NCBI GenBank assembly: GCA_002403995.1
Contig: DHIV01000112.1
Span: 9,313-26,771 of the forward strand
Length of the DNA: 17,459 nucleotides
Origin: Gallionella sp. UBA4737
GTDB taxonomy: Bacteria; Pseudomonadota; Gammaproteobacteria; Burkholderiales; Gallionellaceae
Direction of reading: 5' to 3'
Shown here: positions 1 to 6,797 of the stretch, piece by piece
Numbering within the stretch: the first letter of the stretch is position 1
Layout of the letters: each line of letters opens with the position of its first letter
Program-made: the position numbers and the translations under genes
Notes under the pieces: model-generated
The model's database searches: none
What the model saw: only the letters and a program-made list of their open reading frames with translations
What the model was told of the DNA's origin: nothing

Positions 1-92
1 AGCCATTCGGCTAAGTCACCAAAAAACGGTGACATAAGCCGCTGGTTAAGCCCGCCCTGCGGTAAATCACTTAACAGTCATGAATTATGTAA

Positions 93-284
93 AGCTCAAT
101 AATTGCATTCGCATTCGGAATCTATATTTCTAATAATACTGGTCAAGACAATGCTGGTTGGAAAATGGTGTTCATCATTGCAGCAGGCGCAAATATCCTG
201 GCTGCCCTGCCGGCAATTGCGATACATGAACTTTGGCGGCGCCAAGTTATTGCCAGGTTCAATGGCTCGCCAGGTGACAACTGA
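93..284 (+). pseudogene. C-terminal remnant of an MFS-like transporter
   Basis: Reading frame 3 from 93 to the TGA at 282-284 encodes about 63 residues. They look like the last two membrane helices and tail of a major-facilitator-type carrier: a hydrophobic stretch, a YISNNTG loop, GWKMVFIIAAGANILAALP as the last helix, then a basic tail (HELWRRQVIARF). The frame is closed upstream by TAA at 90-92, and nothing in bases 1-92 continues the protein in any frame, so only the 3' end survives. It ends 40 bp before the FAH-family gene, so the two were probably once in one operon. The MFS assignment rests on general character only; the subfamily and substrate cannot be read. Confidence 0.45.
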
Positions 285-324
285 TAACGGCCAGAGTGGT
301 TAATCAATTTGCCCGGAGGAATTT

Positions 325-1107
325 ATGGCGCAGTGGATCGCATACACTCACGGAGGCAAGCCGGGGTTCGGCCAGCTCGAAGGCGATCGGGTCATAGTCT
401 ACGAGGGGGAGATGTTTGCCGGGACGCGCAGCGCGGGTGCAGAACTCGCGTTGGCTGATGTCAGTGTCGATTTGCCCTGCCGGCCTGGCAAATTCATCGC
501 GCTCTGGAACAACTACCATGCGCAGGCGGCCAAGCAGAATCTGGCGATCCCTGCCGAGCCGCTGTATTTCTTGAAATCGCCCAACAGTTACTGCGCGCAC
601 GATCAAGCCGTTCCGTCACCGATCGGCTACGATGGGCGCGTGGTCTATGAGGGCGAGCTGGGTGTCGTGATCGGCCGACGATGCAAGAACGCGAATGAGC
701 AAGAAGCCAGGCAGGCGATATTCGGTTATACGTGCATCAACGACATTACGGCGCTGGACTTGATCGCCAAAGATGCTTCGTTCGCGCAATGGACCCGGGC
801 CAAGTGCTTTGACGGATTCGGGGTCATTGGTCCGGTTATCGCAACCGGACTCGACTGGAAATCTTTGCATGTCAGAACCCTGCTCAATGGAAAGGAGCGG
901 CAGAATTATCCATGCAGCGACATGATATTCTCACCGGAAAAGATCGTTCATGCCATGAGTCAGGACATGACACTGGAACCGGGCGATGTGATCGCTTGCG
1001 GCACTTCGCTGGGCGTATTGCCGATGAAGCCGGGTTCGGTTGTCGAAGTGCATATCGAGGGTATCGGCATACTTCGCAACACATACGGAGTGTCAGCTCC
1101 GGTTTGA
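325..1107 (+). CDS. Fumarylacetoacetate hydrolase (FAH) family protein
   Basis: A 260-residue FAH-fold enzyme. The family hydrolyses or isomerises C-C bonds in acylpyruvate-like compounds, or decarboxylates oxaloacetate, using a divalent metal. The metal-ligand pattern is visible: E109 and E111 in YEGELGVVIG, and D140 in the CINDITALD segment. The conserved lysine is K160 in RAKCFDGFGVIGP, and the C-terminal signature is CGTSLGVLPMKPG (about 225-237) followed by VEVHIEGIG. The ATG is preceded by CGGAGGA with 4 nt spacing, which supports this start. The length fits single-domain FAH proteins. The gene lies at the head of a cluster with a TTT transporter, a PanE-like reductase and a CoA ligase, suggesting a role in catabolising the imported acid. 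The substrate cannot be read: fumarylpyruvate hydrolase, FAHD1-type oxaloacetate decarboxylase and hydratase/isomerase are all possible. A fragment of a paralogue lies at 5643-5711. Confidence 0.9.
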   Translation: MAQWIAYTHGGKPGFGQLEGDRVIVYEGEMFAGTRSAGAELALADVSVDLPCRPGKFIALWNNYHAQAAKQNLAIPAEPLYFLKSPNSYCAHDQAVPSPIGYDGRVVYEGELGVVIGRRCKNANEQEARQAIFGYTCINDITALDLIAKDASFAQWTRAKCFDGFGVIGPVIATGLDWKSLHVRTLLNGKERQNYPCSDMIFSPEKIVHAMSQDMTLEPGDVIACGTSLGVLPMKPGSVVEVHIEGIGILRNTYGVSAPV

Positions 1108-1131
1108 TGGGGATTCTGGGACGAGTTTGAT

Positions 1132-1160
1132 TTGACTTGTGCGGTTGGATTTCCTATTCT
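1132..1160 (+). promoter_or_regulatory. Candidate sigma70 promoter upstream of tctC
   Basis: TTGACT (1132-1137) and TATTCT (1155-1160) are separated by exactly 17 bp. They lie just after the FAH stop codon. This would give the transporter operon its own promoter, with a leader of about 215 nt before tctC. Confidence 0.45.
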
Positions 1161-1348
1161 TCGTGAATCCTCCCGTTACATCGAGTGCCGGGATCAAGGA
1201 TAAGCGAAAACAATTAGTCCTCAGTGTAACCACGACGCTAGAGGGGTTTGGAGGGAGTAAACCGGGTTCCTGCCGTTAGGTGATCGTCTTCGGATCTTGT
1301 TGTACCGCGGATGTTTGCCGAGTGGAGACTGCAAAAAATAACGACAGA

Positions 1349-1354
1349 TATAAT
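1349..1354 (+). promoter_or_regulatory. Candidate -10 box proximal to tctC
   Basis: A perfect TATAAT lies 29 bp before the tctC ATG. No good -35 hexamer sits at 16-18 bp upstream (AGACTG at 1326-1331), so if real it is probably activator-dependent. Transcripts from here would have a leader of only about 20 nt. Confidence 0.3.
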
Positions 1355-1382
1355 CAACGTACATAATGGACTGGGAGGATTA

Positions 1383-2411
1383 ATGAAACACACTACTGCA
1401 AGCATTTTGTGTAACACCTTTGTCAGAACAGCTATCACCGCCGCGACCATGCTGGGATTGTCGGTTCCGGCCACGGTGCTGGCGGACTGGGAACCCACCA
1501 AGCCGGTTGAATTTATCATTCCTGCAGGAACCGGCGGCGGCGCCGACCAGATGGCGCGCTTTATTCAGGGCGTGGTCGCGAAACATAACCTGATGAAGCA
1601 GCCGATAGTGGTCGTCAACAAGTCGGGCGGAGCCGGCGGCGAGGGCTTCCTCTACCTCAAGGACAGCAAGGGCGATCCGAACAAGCTCATCATAACCCTG
1701 AGCAATCTTTTCACCACCCCGCTGGCAACCGGCATTCCGTTCAACTGGAAGGACCTTACGCCAGTCTCGATGCTCGCGCTAGACGAGTTCGTGTTGTGGG
1801 TCAACGCAGATTCGCCGTACAAGACCGCCAAGGACTATCTGGCGGCGGTGAAAGCCGCTGACGACAACCATTTCAATATGGCAGGCACCGGCTCGAAACA
1901 GGAAGACCAGATCATCACGGTCGCCCTCGACAAGTTCACCGGCAAGAAATTCACCTATGTGCCGTTCAAGGGTGGCGGTGATGTCGCCGTGCAACTGGTC
2001 GGTGGCCATGTCGATTCGACCGTGAATAATCCGATCGAGGCCGTGGCTCACTGGCGCGCCGGCAAGCTGCGTCCGCTGTGTGTGTTCGACGATCAGCGCA
2101 TGCCGTACAAGGAAAAGGTCACCGACACCATGTCGTGGAACGATATCCCAACCTGCAAGGAAGCCGGTGTGAATGTGGATTATCTGATGCTGCGCGGCAT
2201 TTTCATGCCCGGCGGTGTCAGCCAGGACCAGGTAAATTTTTACGTCAACCTGTTCAAGAAAGTGCGCGAAACGCCGGAGTGGAAGGAATTCATGGAAAAG
2301 GGCGCGTTCAACACGAGTTTCATGACTGGCAAGGAATACGCCGACTGGGTGCAGAAGGCCGAGGATACGCATAAAACATTGATGAAGGACGCCGGGTTCC
2401 TCGCCAAGTAA
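1383..2411 (+). CDS. tctC: TctC/Bug-family tripartite tricarboxylate transporter substrate-binding protein
   Basis: A 342-residue periplasmic solute-binding protein of a tripartite tricarboxylate transporter; it captures a carboxylate and delivers it to TctA/TctB. The start is ATG 1383 rather than any codon further upstream in the frame, because GGGAGGA lies 5-7 nt before it and a signal peptide begins there. The signal has basic and polar N-terminal residues, a hydrophobic core around 17-33, and likely cleavage after A34 in ATVLA/DWEP. The mature protein opens with the Bug signature KPVEFIIPAGTGGGADQMAR, and later has FKGGGDVAVQLVGGHVD, the region that closes on the ligand carboxylate in this family. 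The ligand is not readable; citrate-like acids, other dicarboxylates and aromatic acids are all bound by Bug proteins. It is followed by two hairpins before tctB, consistent with higher expression of the binding protein than of the membrane subunits. Confidence 0.93.
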   Translation: MKHTTASILCNTFVRTAITAATMLGLSVPATVLADWEPTKPVEFIIPAGTGGGADQMARFIQGVVAKHNLMKQPIVVVNKSGGAGGEGFLYLKDSKGDPNKLIITLSNLFTTPLATGIPFNWKDLTPVSMLALDEFVLWVNADSPYKTAKDYLAAVKAADDNHFNMAGTGSKQEDQIITVALDKFTGKKFTYVPFKGGGDVAVQLVGGHVDSTVNNPIEAVAHWRAGKLRPLCVFDDQRMPYKEKVTDTMSWNDIPTCKEAGVNVDYLMLRGIFMPGGVSQDQVNFYVNLFKKVRETPEWKEFMEKGAFNTSFMTGKEYADWVQKAEDTHKTLMKDAGFLAK

Positions 2412-2420
2412 GTAGCACAG

Positions 2421-2438
2421 GCCCGCTGACAGGCGGGC
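2421..2438 (+). other. Stem-loop directly after tctC
   Basis: GCCCGC (2421-2426) pairs perfectly with GCGGGC (2433-2438) around a 6-nt loop. It begins 9 nt after the tctC stop codon and has no T-run after it. It is best read as an mRNA 3'-end stabiliser or pausing hairpin between tctC and tctB. Confidence 0.55.
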
Positions 2439-2459
2439 TTGGGCAGTTGCGCCTGGGAA

Positions 2460-2512
2460 CCGGCAGAACGGGGTGAGGATCGTATCCTGGTCTTCACCCT
2501 GTTTTTTGCCGG
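2460..2512 (+). terminator. Intercistronic terminator/attenuator between tctC and tctB
   Basis: AACGGGGTGA (2467-2476) pairs with TCACCCTGTT (2494-2503), nine Watson-Crick pairs plus one G-T. The run of six T (2502-2507) begins within the last bases of the stem. A smaller GGAT/ATCC hairpin lies within the loop. Outside the T-run, CCGGC (2460-2464) can also pair with GCCGG (2508-2512). This is a plausible partial rho-independent terminator that would lower tctBA expression relative to tctC. Confidence 0.6.
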
Positions 2513-2550
2513 GCTATCACGGTGCGTGATGGAAGACTGAGGAGTTGGGG

Positions 2551-3153
2551 ATGCACGACAACGACGAAGACAGAAGACACTCCACTAAGACGGTGGAAAA
2601 AGACAGAAGACAGCACGGTGTCTACTCAGAAAGAAGACAGCACCGCGTGCCGGTGAAAAAAGACAGAAGACAGCACGGCATCTCCACGAGAGCGGTGGAA
2701 ATCGCCGTGGCCGCGGTCATGTTCGGGCTCGGACTGGTGGTGATTTTCGACAGCCGCCGTGTCGGATACGGCTGGGCCGACGATGGTCCCCAAGCGGGTT
2801 ATTTCCCCTTCTATATCGGCCTGATGCTCTGTGCCGCGAGCGCGTGGACGCTGCTGCAGGCCGCGTTTTCCAACCGCGACCAGGCAGAGTTGTTCGTCAG
2901 CCGCAAGAAGCTCCGGCTGGTGCTGTCGGTTTTTTTCCCGTCCCTGATCTACGTGATTGCCATCTATTTCATCGGCATCTACGTCGCATCCGCGCTGTTC
3001 ATCGGCGCGTTCATGTATTGGCATGGAAGGTTTCCGTGGATCAAGATTATCCCGGTCAGTTTGATCGTGCCGGTGTCCATGTTCCTGATGTTCGAGCTAT
3101 GGTTCATGGTGCCGCTGCCCAAGGGGCCGCTGGAGGCACTGTTCGGTTACTGA
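2551..3153 (+). CDS. tctB: TctB-family TTT transporter small membrane subunit with repetitive charged N-terminus
   Basis: A 200-residue small membrane subunit of the TTT transporter. Start ATG 2551 is chosen because GAGGAG (2539-2544) precedes it at good spacing; an in-frame TTG at 2545 is less likely. Four hydrophobic segments are visible at about 48-66, 82-104, 122-149 and 155-178, with the TctB-like loop WADDGPQAGYFPFYIGL (about 75-91) between the first two. The unusual part is residues 1-47: a hydrophilic, basic extension made of four short units each beginning DRR or ERR (DRR at 7-9, 18-20 and 38-40; ERR at 27-29), three of them continuing RRQH. I would expect a TctB to begin close to its first membrane helix. 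The family call is firm. The function of the extension is unknown, and it should lie on the cytoplasmic side by the positive-inside rule. Confidence 0.88.
   Translation: MHDNDEDRRHSTKTVEKDRRQHGVYSERRQHRVPVKKDRRQHGISTRAVEIAVAAVMFGLGLVVIFDSRRVGYGWADDGPQAGYFPFYIGLMLCAASAWTLLQAAFSNRDQAELFVSRKKLRLVLSVFFPSLIYVIAIYFIGIYVASALFIGAFMYWHGRFPWIKIIPVSLIVPVSMFLMFELWFMVPLPKGPLEALFGY
2591..2678 (+). repeat. In-frame short tandem repeat in the 5' end of tctB
   Basis: Bases 2591-2618 and 2651-2678 are identical except at one position and lie exactly 60 bp apart. A shorter related unit (AGAAGACAGCACCG) lies between them near 2632, and another GACAGAAGACA occurs at 2569. The period is a multiple of three, so changes in whole-unit copy number keep the frame. 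Confidence 0.8.
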
Positions 3154-3238
3154 CCGCGTGACAGATGGCCGCGGCAGGGTGCATATTCAGGGTGTGCGGT
3201 GATAAGCAACCGCTACCCGTAAAAGGGGAGAATGAAGC

Positions 3239-4765
3239 GTGGATGATTTCAACAGCCTGATGCATGGCTTCAGTGTCGCGCTCACGTATCACAATCTGCT
3301 GTATATGCTGATCGGCATCCTGCTGGGCGTGCTCATCGGCGTGTTGCCCGGACTCGGCGGCGCCAACGGCGTGGCGATCCTGTTGCCTCTCACGTTCACG
3401 ATGCCGCCGACCAGCGCCATCATCATGCTGTCCTGCATCTACTGGGGCGCGTTGTTCGGTGGCGCGATCACGTCCATTCTTTTCAATATCCCGGGCGAGC
3501 CGTGGTCGGTGGCGACTACCTTTGACGGCCACCCGATGGCCAAGGCCGGCCGCGCCGGCGAGGCATTGACTGCGGCGTTCACGTCATCGTTCGTCGGTGC
3601 CCTGGCTGCGGTGATCATGATCACGTTTCTCGCGCCGGTGGTGGCGAAATTCTCATTGAAGTTCGGGCCGCCTGAATTCTTCGCCGTGCAGCTGCTTACC
3701 TTTTGCAGCTTCGTCGGCCTCGGCAAGGGCCATCCCGCCAAGACCCTTACCGCCATGATGCTCGGTTTCGCGCTCGCCGCGGTCGGGCTCGACTCCGTGA
3801 CCGGCACCCTGCGCATGACCTTCGGCACGAGCGAGCTGCTGCGCGGCTTCAACTTCCTGATCGCGGTGATCGGCTTGTTCGGCATCGGCGAGATCCTGCT
3901 GACCATGGAAGAGGGATTGGCGTTCAAGGGCGTGCACGCACGCATCAACCCGCGCGTCGTCTGGCACACCTGGAAGCAACTGCCGAAATACTGGTTCACG
4001 GCGCTGCGCGCCACGCTGATCGGATGCTGGATGGGAATCACGCCGGGTGGCGCGACACCGGCATCGTTCATGAGTTATGGTATCGCCAAGCGTTTTTCCA
4101 AGAACGGCGAAAAATTCGGCACCGGCGAGATCGAGGGAGTGATCGCGCCGGAAACCGCCGCGCACGCCGCCGGCACCAGCGCGTTGTTGCCGATGCTGAC
4201 ACTCGGCATTCCGGGTTCCCCGACCGCGGCGGTATTGCTGGGCGGCCTGCTGATCTGGGGCTTGCAGCCCGGACCGATGCTATTCGTGGAACAGAAGGAG
4301 TTCGTGTGGGGCCTGATTGCGAGCATGTATATCGGCAACGTTGTCGGCTTGATCATCGTGCTGACCACGGTGCCCTGGTGGGCGGCGATCCTGCGCGTGC
4401 CGTTTTCCATCATTGCCCCGGTCATCGTCGTGATCTGCGCGATCGGCGCCTACACTGTGAATAACGCGATGCTGGATGTTGTGCTGATGCTGGTGTTCGG
4501 CGTTGTGGGTTACCTGTTCAAAAAACTGGATTATCCGCTTGCGCCTATGGTGCTGGCTCTGGTGCTGGGTGACATGGCGGAAAGTTCCTTCCGCCAGTCG
4601 ATGCTGTTGTCACGCGGCGAGGTCTCGATATTCTGGTCGAACGGACTGGTCGGCAGCATTTGCGGCCTGGCCATGCTGATGCTGTTCTGGCCGGTCATCT
4701 CGAAAATGCTGCAGCGGATGCGCCGCGGCAACAACGATCTGGACGAGCAACGTCCGGTGGAATAG
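3239..4765 (+). CDS. tctA: TctA-family TTT transporter large membrane subunit
   Basis: A 508-residue multi-spanning permease subunit that forms the translocation path of the tripartite tricarboxylate transporter. It starts at GTG 3239, preceded by AAAAGGGGAG with 8 nt spacing; the nearby ATGs at 3232 and 3243 are out of frame. Family signatures include IGVLPGLGGANGVAILLP (about 34-51), then GGAITSILFNIPGEPWS and FDGHPMAKAGRAGEAL, and in the second half ETAAHAAGTSALLPMLTLGIPGSP, which mirrors the first as expected for the internally duplicated TctA fold. About a dozen hydrophobic segments run through the protein. The length is usual for the family. It lies 85 bp after tctB and 15 bp before the kinase-like gene, so the three are very likely co-transcribed. 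Confidence 0.95.
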   Translation: MDDFNSLMHGFSVALTYHNLLYMLIGILLGVLIGVLPGLGGANGVAILLPLTFTMPPTSAIIMLSCIYWGALFGGAITSILFNIPGEPWSVATTFDGHPMAKAGRAGEALTAAFTSSFVGALAAVIMITFLAPVVAKFSLKFGPPEFFAVQLLTFCSFVGLGKGHPAKTLTAMMLGFALAAVGLDSVTGTLRMTFGTSELLRGFNFLIAVIGLFGIGEILLTMEEGLAFKGVHARINPRVVWHTWKQLPKYWFTALRATLIGCWMGITPGGATPASFMSYGIAKRFSKNGEKFGTGEIEGVIAPETAAHAAGTSALLPMLTLGIPGSPTAAVLLGGLLIWGLQPGPMLFVEQKEFVWGLIASMYIGNVVGLIIVLTTVPWWAAILRVPFSIIAPVIVVICAIGAYTVNNAMLDVVLMLVFGVVGYLFKKLDYPLAPMVLALVLGDMAESSFRQSMLLSRGEVSIFWSNGLVGSICGLAMLMLFWPVISKMLQRMRRGNNDLDEQRPVE

Positions 4766-4780
4766 GGAAGGGGGTCTGTC

Positions 4781-5614
4781 ATGCCGGTGATCGCAATGAA
4801 TCAGGAAATGGGTTCGCAGGGAAAATTTGTCGCCGAAAAACTCGCTGAGGAACTGGGCCTGGAGATCGTGCGCCATGAGATCATCGATCACGTGGCCCAG
4901 AAGATGCATCTGCGCAAGAGCGCGCTGCAGCGCTTCCTCGAGGGCAAGGCCGGATTGCTCGAACGCTGGGGCACCGATGAGGCCAACCTGGCACTGTTCA
5001 AGTCTGAAGAGATACTCGCGCTGGCGGCGAAGGGCAATGTCATCATACGCGGCTGGGGCGCCACGCATGTGCTGCGCCCGATCCCGCATATCCCGTGCGT
5101 GCGCGTCGGCGCGCCGTTCGCCACGCGCCTCAAGTGGCTCATGAATTCGCTCGGCACCGACGACGAAGATATGGTCGCCGAGGAGATCCGCCACAGCGAC
5201 ATGGCGCACCGTGCCAATATGCAGCACCAGTTCGGCGCTGCCTGGGGCGAACCCATGCAATACGACATGACGCTCAACACCGAGCGCCTGTCGGTGGAGA
5301 CCTGCGTCGAGATGATCAAGGAACTGCTGACGCGCCCCGAGTTCAGGGAGACGCCGGAATCGCACGCCAAGCTCGCCAACCTGACGCTCGAGTATCACGT
5401 GCGCGCGGCCCTGCGCGCCAGCACTGCAACCGCCGATGTCAAGATAGCTATCAGCGCCGACAATGGCAAAGTAACCCTGAAGGGTATCACCGCCAGCACC
5501 AAGGAGCGTCACGATACTGCCGAGGTCGTGGGTCATGTTCCCGGGGTGAAGGGTGTGGACAACAAGCTCAAGACCATGAAATACGCCAAATTGTTTCCCT
5601 CGTCCAGGATATAG
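4781..5614 (+). CDS. Cytidylate kinase-like protein fused to a BON domain
   Basis: A 277-residue two-domain protein. Residues 1-185 resemble the cytidylate-kinase-like family (Pfam PF13189): N-terminal VIAMNQEMGSQGKFVAEKLA in the nucleotide-binding position, then VIIRGWGATHVL (87-98), VRVGAPFATRLKWL (107-120) and YDMTLNTERLSVET (161-174). Residues about 203-266 form a BON domain, with the VKIAISADNGKVTLKGI strand pair and the closing VPGVKGVDNKL. The P-loop is degenerate against the GxxGxGKS consensus, so kinase activity is uncertain. No signal peptide or membrane helix is seen, which is odd for BON, a domain usually found in periplasmic or membrane-associated proteins. The ATG lies 15 bp after the tctA stop with a purine-rich GGGAAGGGGG before it, so it is probably the last gene of the TTT operon. 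A role in regulating the transporter is possible but unproven. Confidence 0.82.
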   Translation: MPVIAMNQEMGSQGKFVAEKLAEELGLEIVRHEIIDHVAQKMHLRKSALQRFLEGKAGLLERWGTDEANLALFKSEEILALAAKGNVIIRGWGATHVLRPIPHIPCVRVGAPFATRLKWLMNSLGTDDEDMVAEEIRHSDMAHRANMQHQFGAAWGEPMQYDMTLNTERLSVETCVEMIKELLTRPEFRETPESHAKLANLTLEYHVRAALRASTATADVKIAISADNGKVTLKGITASTKERHDTAEVVGHVPGVKGVDNKLKTMKYAKLFPSSRI

Positions 5615-5642
5615 ATTGGCAGGATTGTAATTTTTCTTTCCC

Positions 5643-5711
5643 GAGGTCGAAGTTCATATCGAGGGTATCGGGACACTGCGCAACACGTACGGGGTGTCCG
5701 GCACGGTATAA
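5643..5711 (+). pseudogene. 3' remnant of a second FAH-family gene
   Basis: Codons from 5643 to the TAA at 5709-5711 encode 22 residues (VEVHIEGIGTLRNTYGV in the middle) that match the C-terminus of the FAH protein at 325-1107 at 18 of 22 positions. At the DNA level about 55 of 69 bases agree with the end of that gene. There is no start codon, and no FAH sequence precedes it: bases 5615-5642 are short AT-rich DNA after the kinase-like gene. It is therefore the tail of a lost paralogue. It ends 28 bp before the PanE-like gene, so an FAH gene probably once sat directly upstream of that reductase. Confidence 0.85.
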
Positions 5712-5739
5712 TTTCTCAAATTACCAAAAGATAACAACC

Positions 5740-6753
5740 ATGAAGATTTGTATCGTAGGTGCGGGTGCCATAGGCGGCATGCTGGGAGTCAAGTTTGCGC
5801 TGAGCGGGAACGAAGTGACCTTGATCCTGCGCGGCGCCAATCTGGCTGCCGTACAGCAGAACGGCCTGAGGCTGATCGAAGAAGATGGCAAGGAACTGCT
5901 CGCCCAGCCGATCAGGGCCACCTCGGTCATCGCGGAGGCGGGCGTCCAGGATGTGGTGATACTCACTTTGAAAGCACACCAGGTCGCCGCTGTTGCCGCT
6001 GAACTTCCAGCGTTGATGCATGCTGACACCCGCATCATCACGATGCAGAACGGCATACCCTGGTGGTACTTCCACAAGCTGCCGGGCGAGCTGGGGCATC
6101 GCTATCAGGGCACGCCGGTCAAGTCTGTCGATCCGGACGGCATCATCGCAAAATACATTCCCGTCGATCGCGTGATCGGCAGCGTCGTCTATCCGGCGAG
6201 TGAAGTGATACGCCCGGGAGTGATCAAGGTCATCGAAGGGAATCGCTTTACGCTCGGCGAGATCGACGGCAGCGACACGCCCAGCATACGCGCGATCAGC
6301 GACGCATTCAAAAATGCCGGATTCAAATCGCCGGTCATCGATGATATCCGCTCCGAGATCTGGCTGAAGCTGTGGGGGAATCTGAGCTTCAATCCGATCA
6401 GCGCACTGACGCATGCCACGCTGGAAGATATTTGCGTCTATCCGCCCACCCGTGAATTGGCCGCCAACATGATGCGCGAGGCGCAGGCCATAGGCGAAAA
6501 ACTCGGCGTGCATTTCCGGGTCAGCCTGGAAAAGCGTATCAACGGAGCGCAGGCAGTCGGCCAGCACAAGACCTCGATGCTGCAGGATGTGGAGCTGGGC
6601 CGGCCGATCGAACTCGAAGCGTTGGTCGGCTCTGTCATCGAACTCGGCAGGATCACCGAAACTCCCACGCCCAACATCGATGCGGTATACGCACTCGCGT
6701 CCATGCTGGCGAAAAATCTGCAACAGCACAAGGCGACCTTGCGCATCTCCTGA
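5740..6753 (+). CDS. PanE/ApbA-family reductase (2-dehydropantoate 2-reductase-like; candidate oxalyl-CoA reductase)
   Basis: A 337-residue NAD(P)H-dependent reductase of the ketopantoate reductase family. The Rossmann signature GAGAIGG spans 7-13. N104 lies in MQNGIPWWYF. K210, N214 and N218 in KLWGNLSFNPISALT have the spacing of E. coli PanE K176/N180/N184, and S279 and E291 match S244/E256. The catalytic set is therefore intact. At 337 aa it is longer than E. coli PanE (303), with an insertion after the QNG motif. Start ATG 5740 is chosen because the nucleotide-binding fold begins there; upstream codons in the frame belong to the kinase gene region and FAH remnant. The next gene is an oxalate-CoA-ligase-like enzyme. 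In Methylobacterium extorquens the PanE-like protein PanE2 is the oxalyl-CoA reductase making glyoxylate, so that role is a good hypothesis here. Pantoate synthesis is the alternative. Confidence 0.9.
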   Translation: MKICIVGAGAIGGMLGVKFALSGNEVTLILRGANLAAVQQNGLRLIEEDGKELLAQPIRATSVIAEAGVQDVVILTLKAHQVAAVAAELPALMHADTRIITMQNGIPWWYFHKLPGELGHRYQGTPVKSVDPDGIIAKYIPVDRVIGSVVYPASEVIRPGVIKVIEGNRFTLGEIDGSDTPSIRAISDAFKNAGFKSPVIDDIRSEIWLKLWGNLSFNPISALTHATLEDICVYPPTRELAANMMREAQAIGEKLGVHFRVSLEKRINGAQAVGQHKTSMLQDVELGRPIELEALVGSVIELGRITETPTPNIDAVYALASMLAKNLQQHKATLRIS

Positions 6754-6797
6754 ACAGGCAACATCAGCCCCCGATAAATTCCGACGCTCAATTCACC

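Noticed and set aside
15..33. GTCACC/GGTGAC hairpin at the window start
   Set aside because: A 6-bp stem with a 7-nt loop and no T-run after it. The gene it might terminate is outside the window.
3439..4425. Several - strand open frames opposite tctA
   Set aside because: Shadows of a strongly conserved permease gene; no protein-like features.
4610..5536. Long - strand open frame of 308 codons opposite tctA and the kinase-like gene
   Set aside because: It is a shadow of two well-supported + strand genes, rich in H, R and A with no domain or ribosome binding site.
5095..5739. Long upstream extension of the PanE-like frame
   Set aside because: The extension overlaps the kinase-like gene in another frame and gives an arginine-rich shadow peptide. 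The Rossmann fold begins exactly at ATG 5740.
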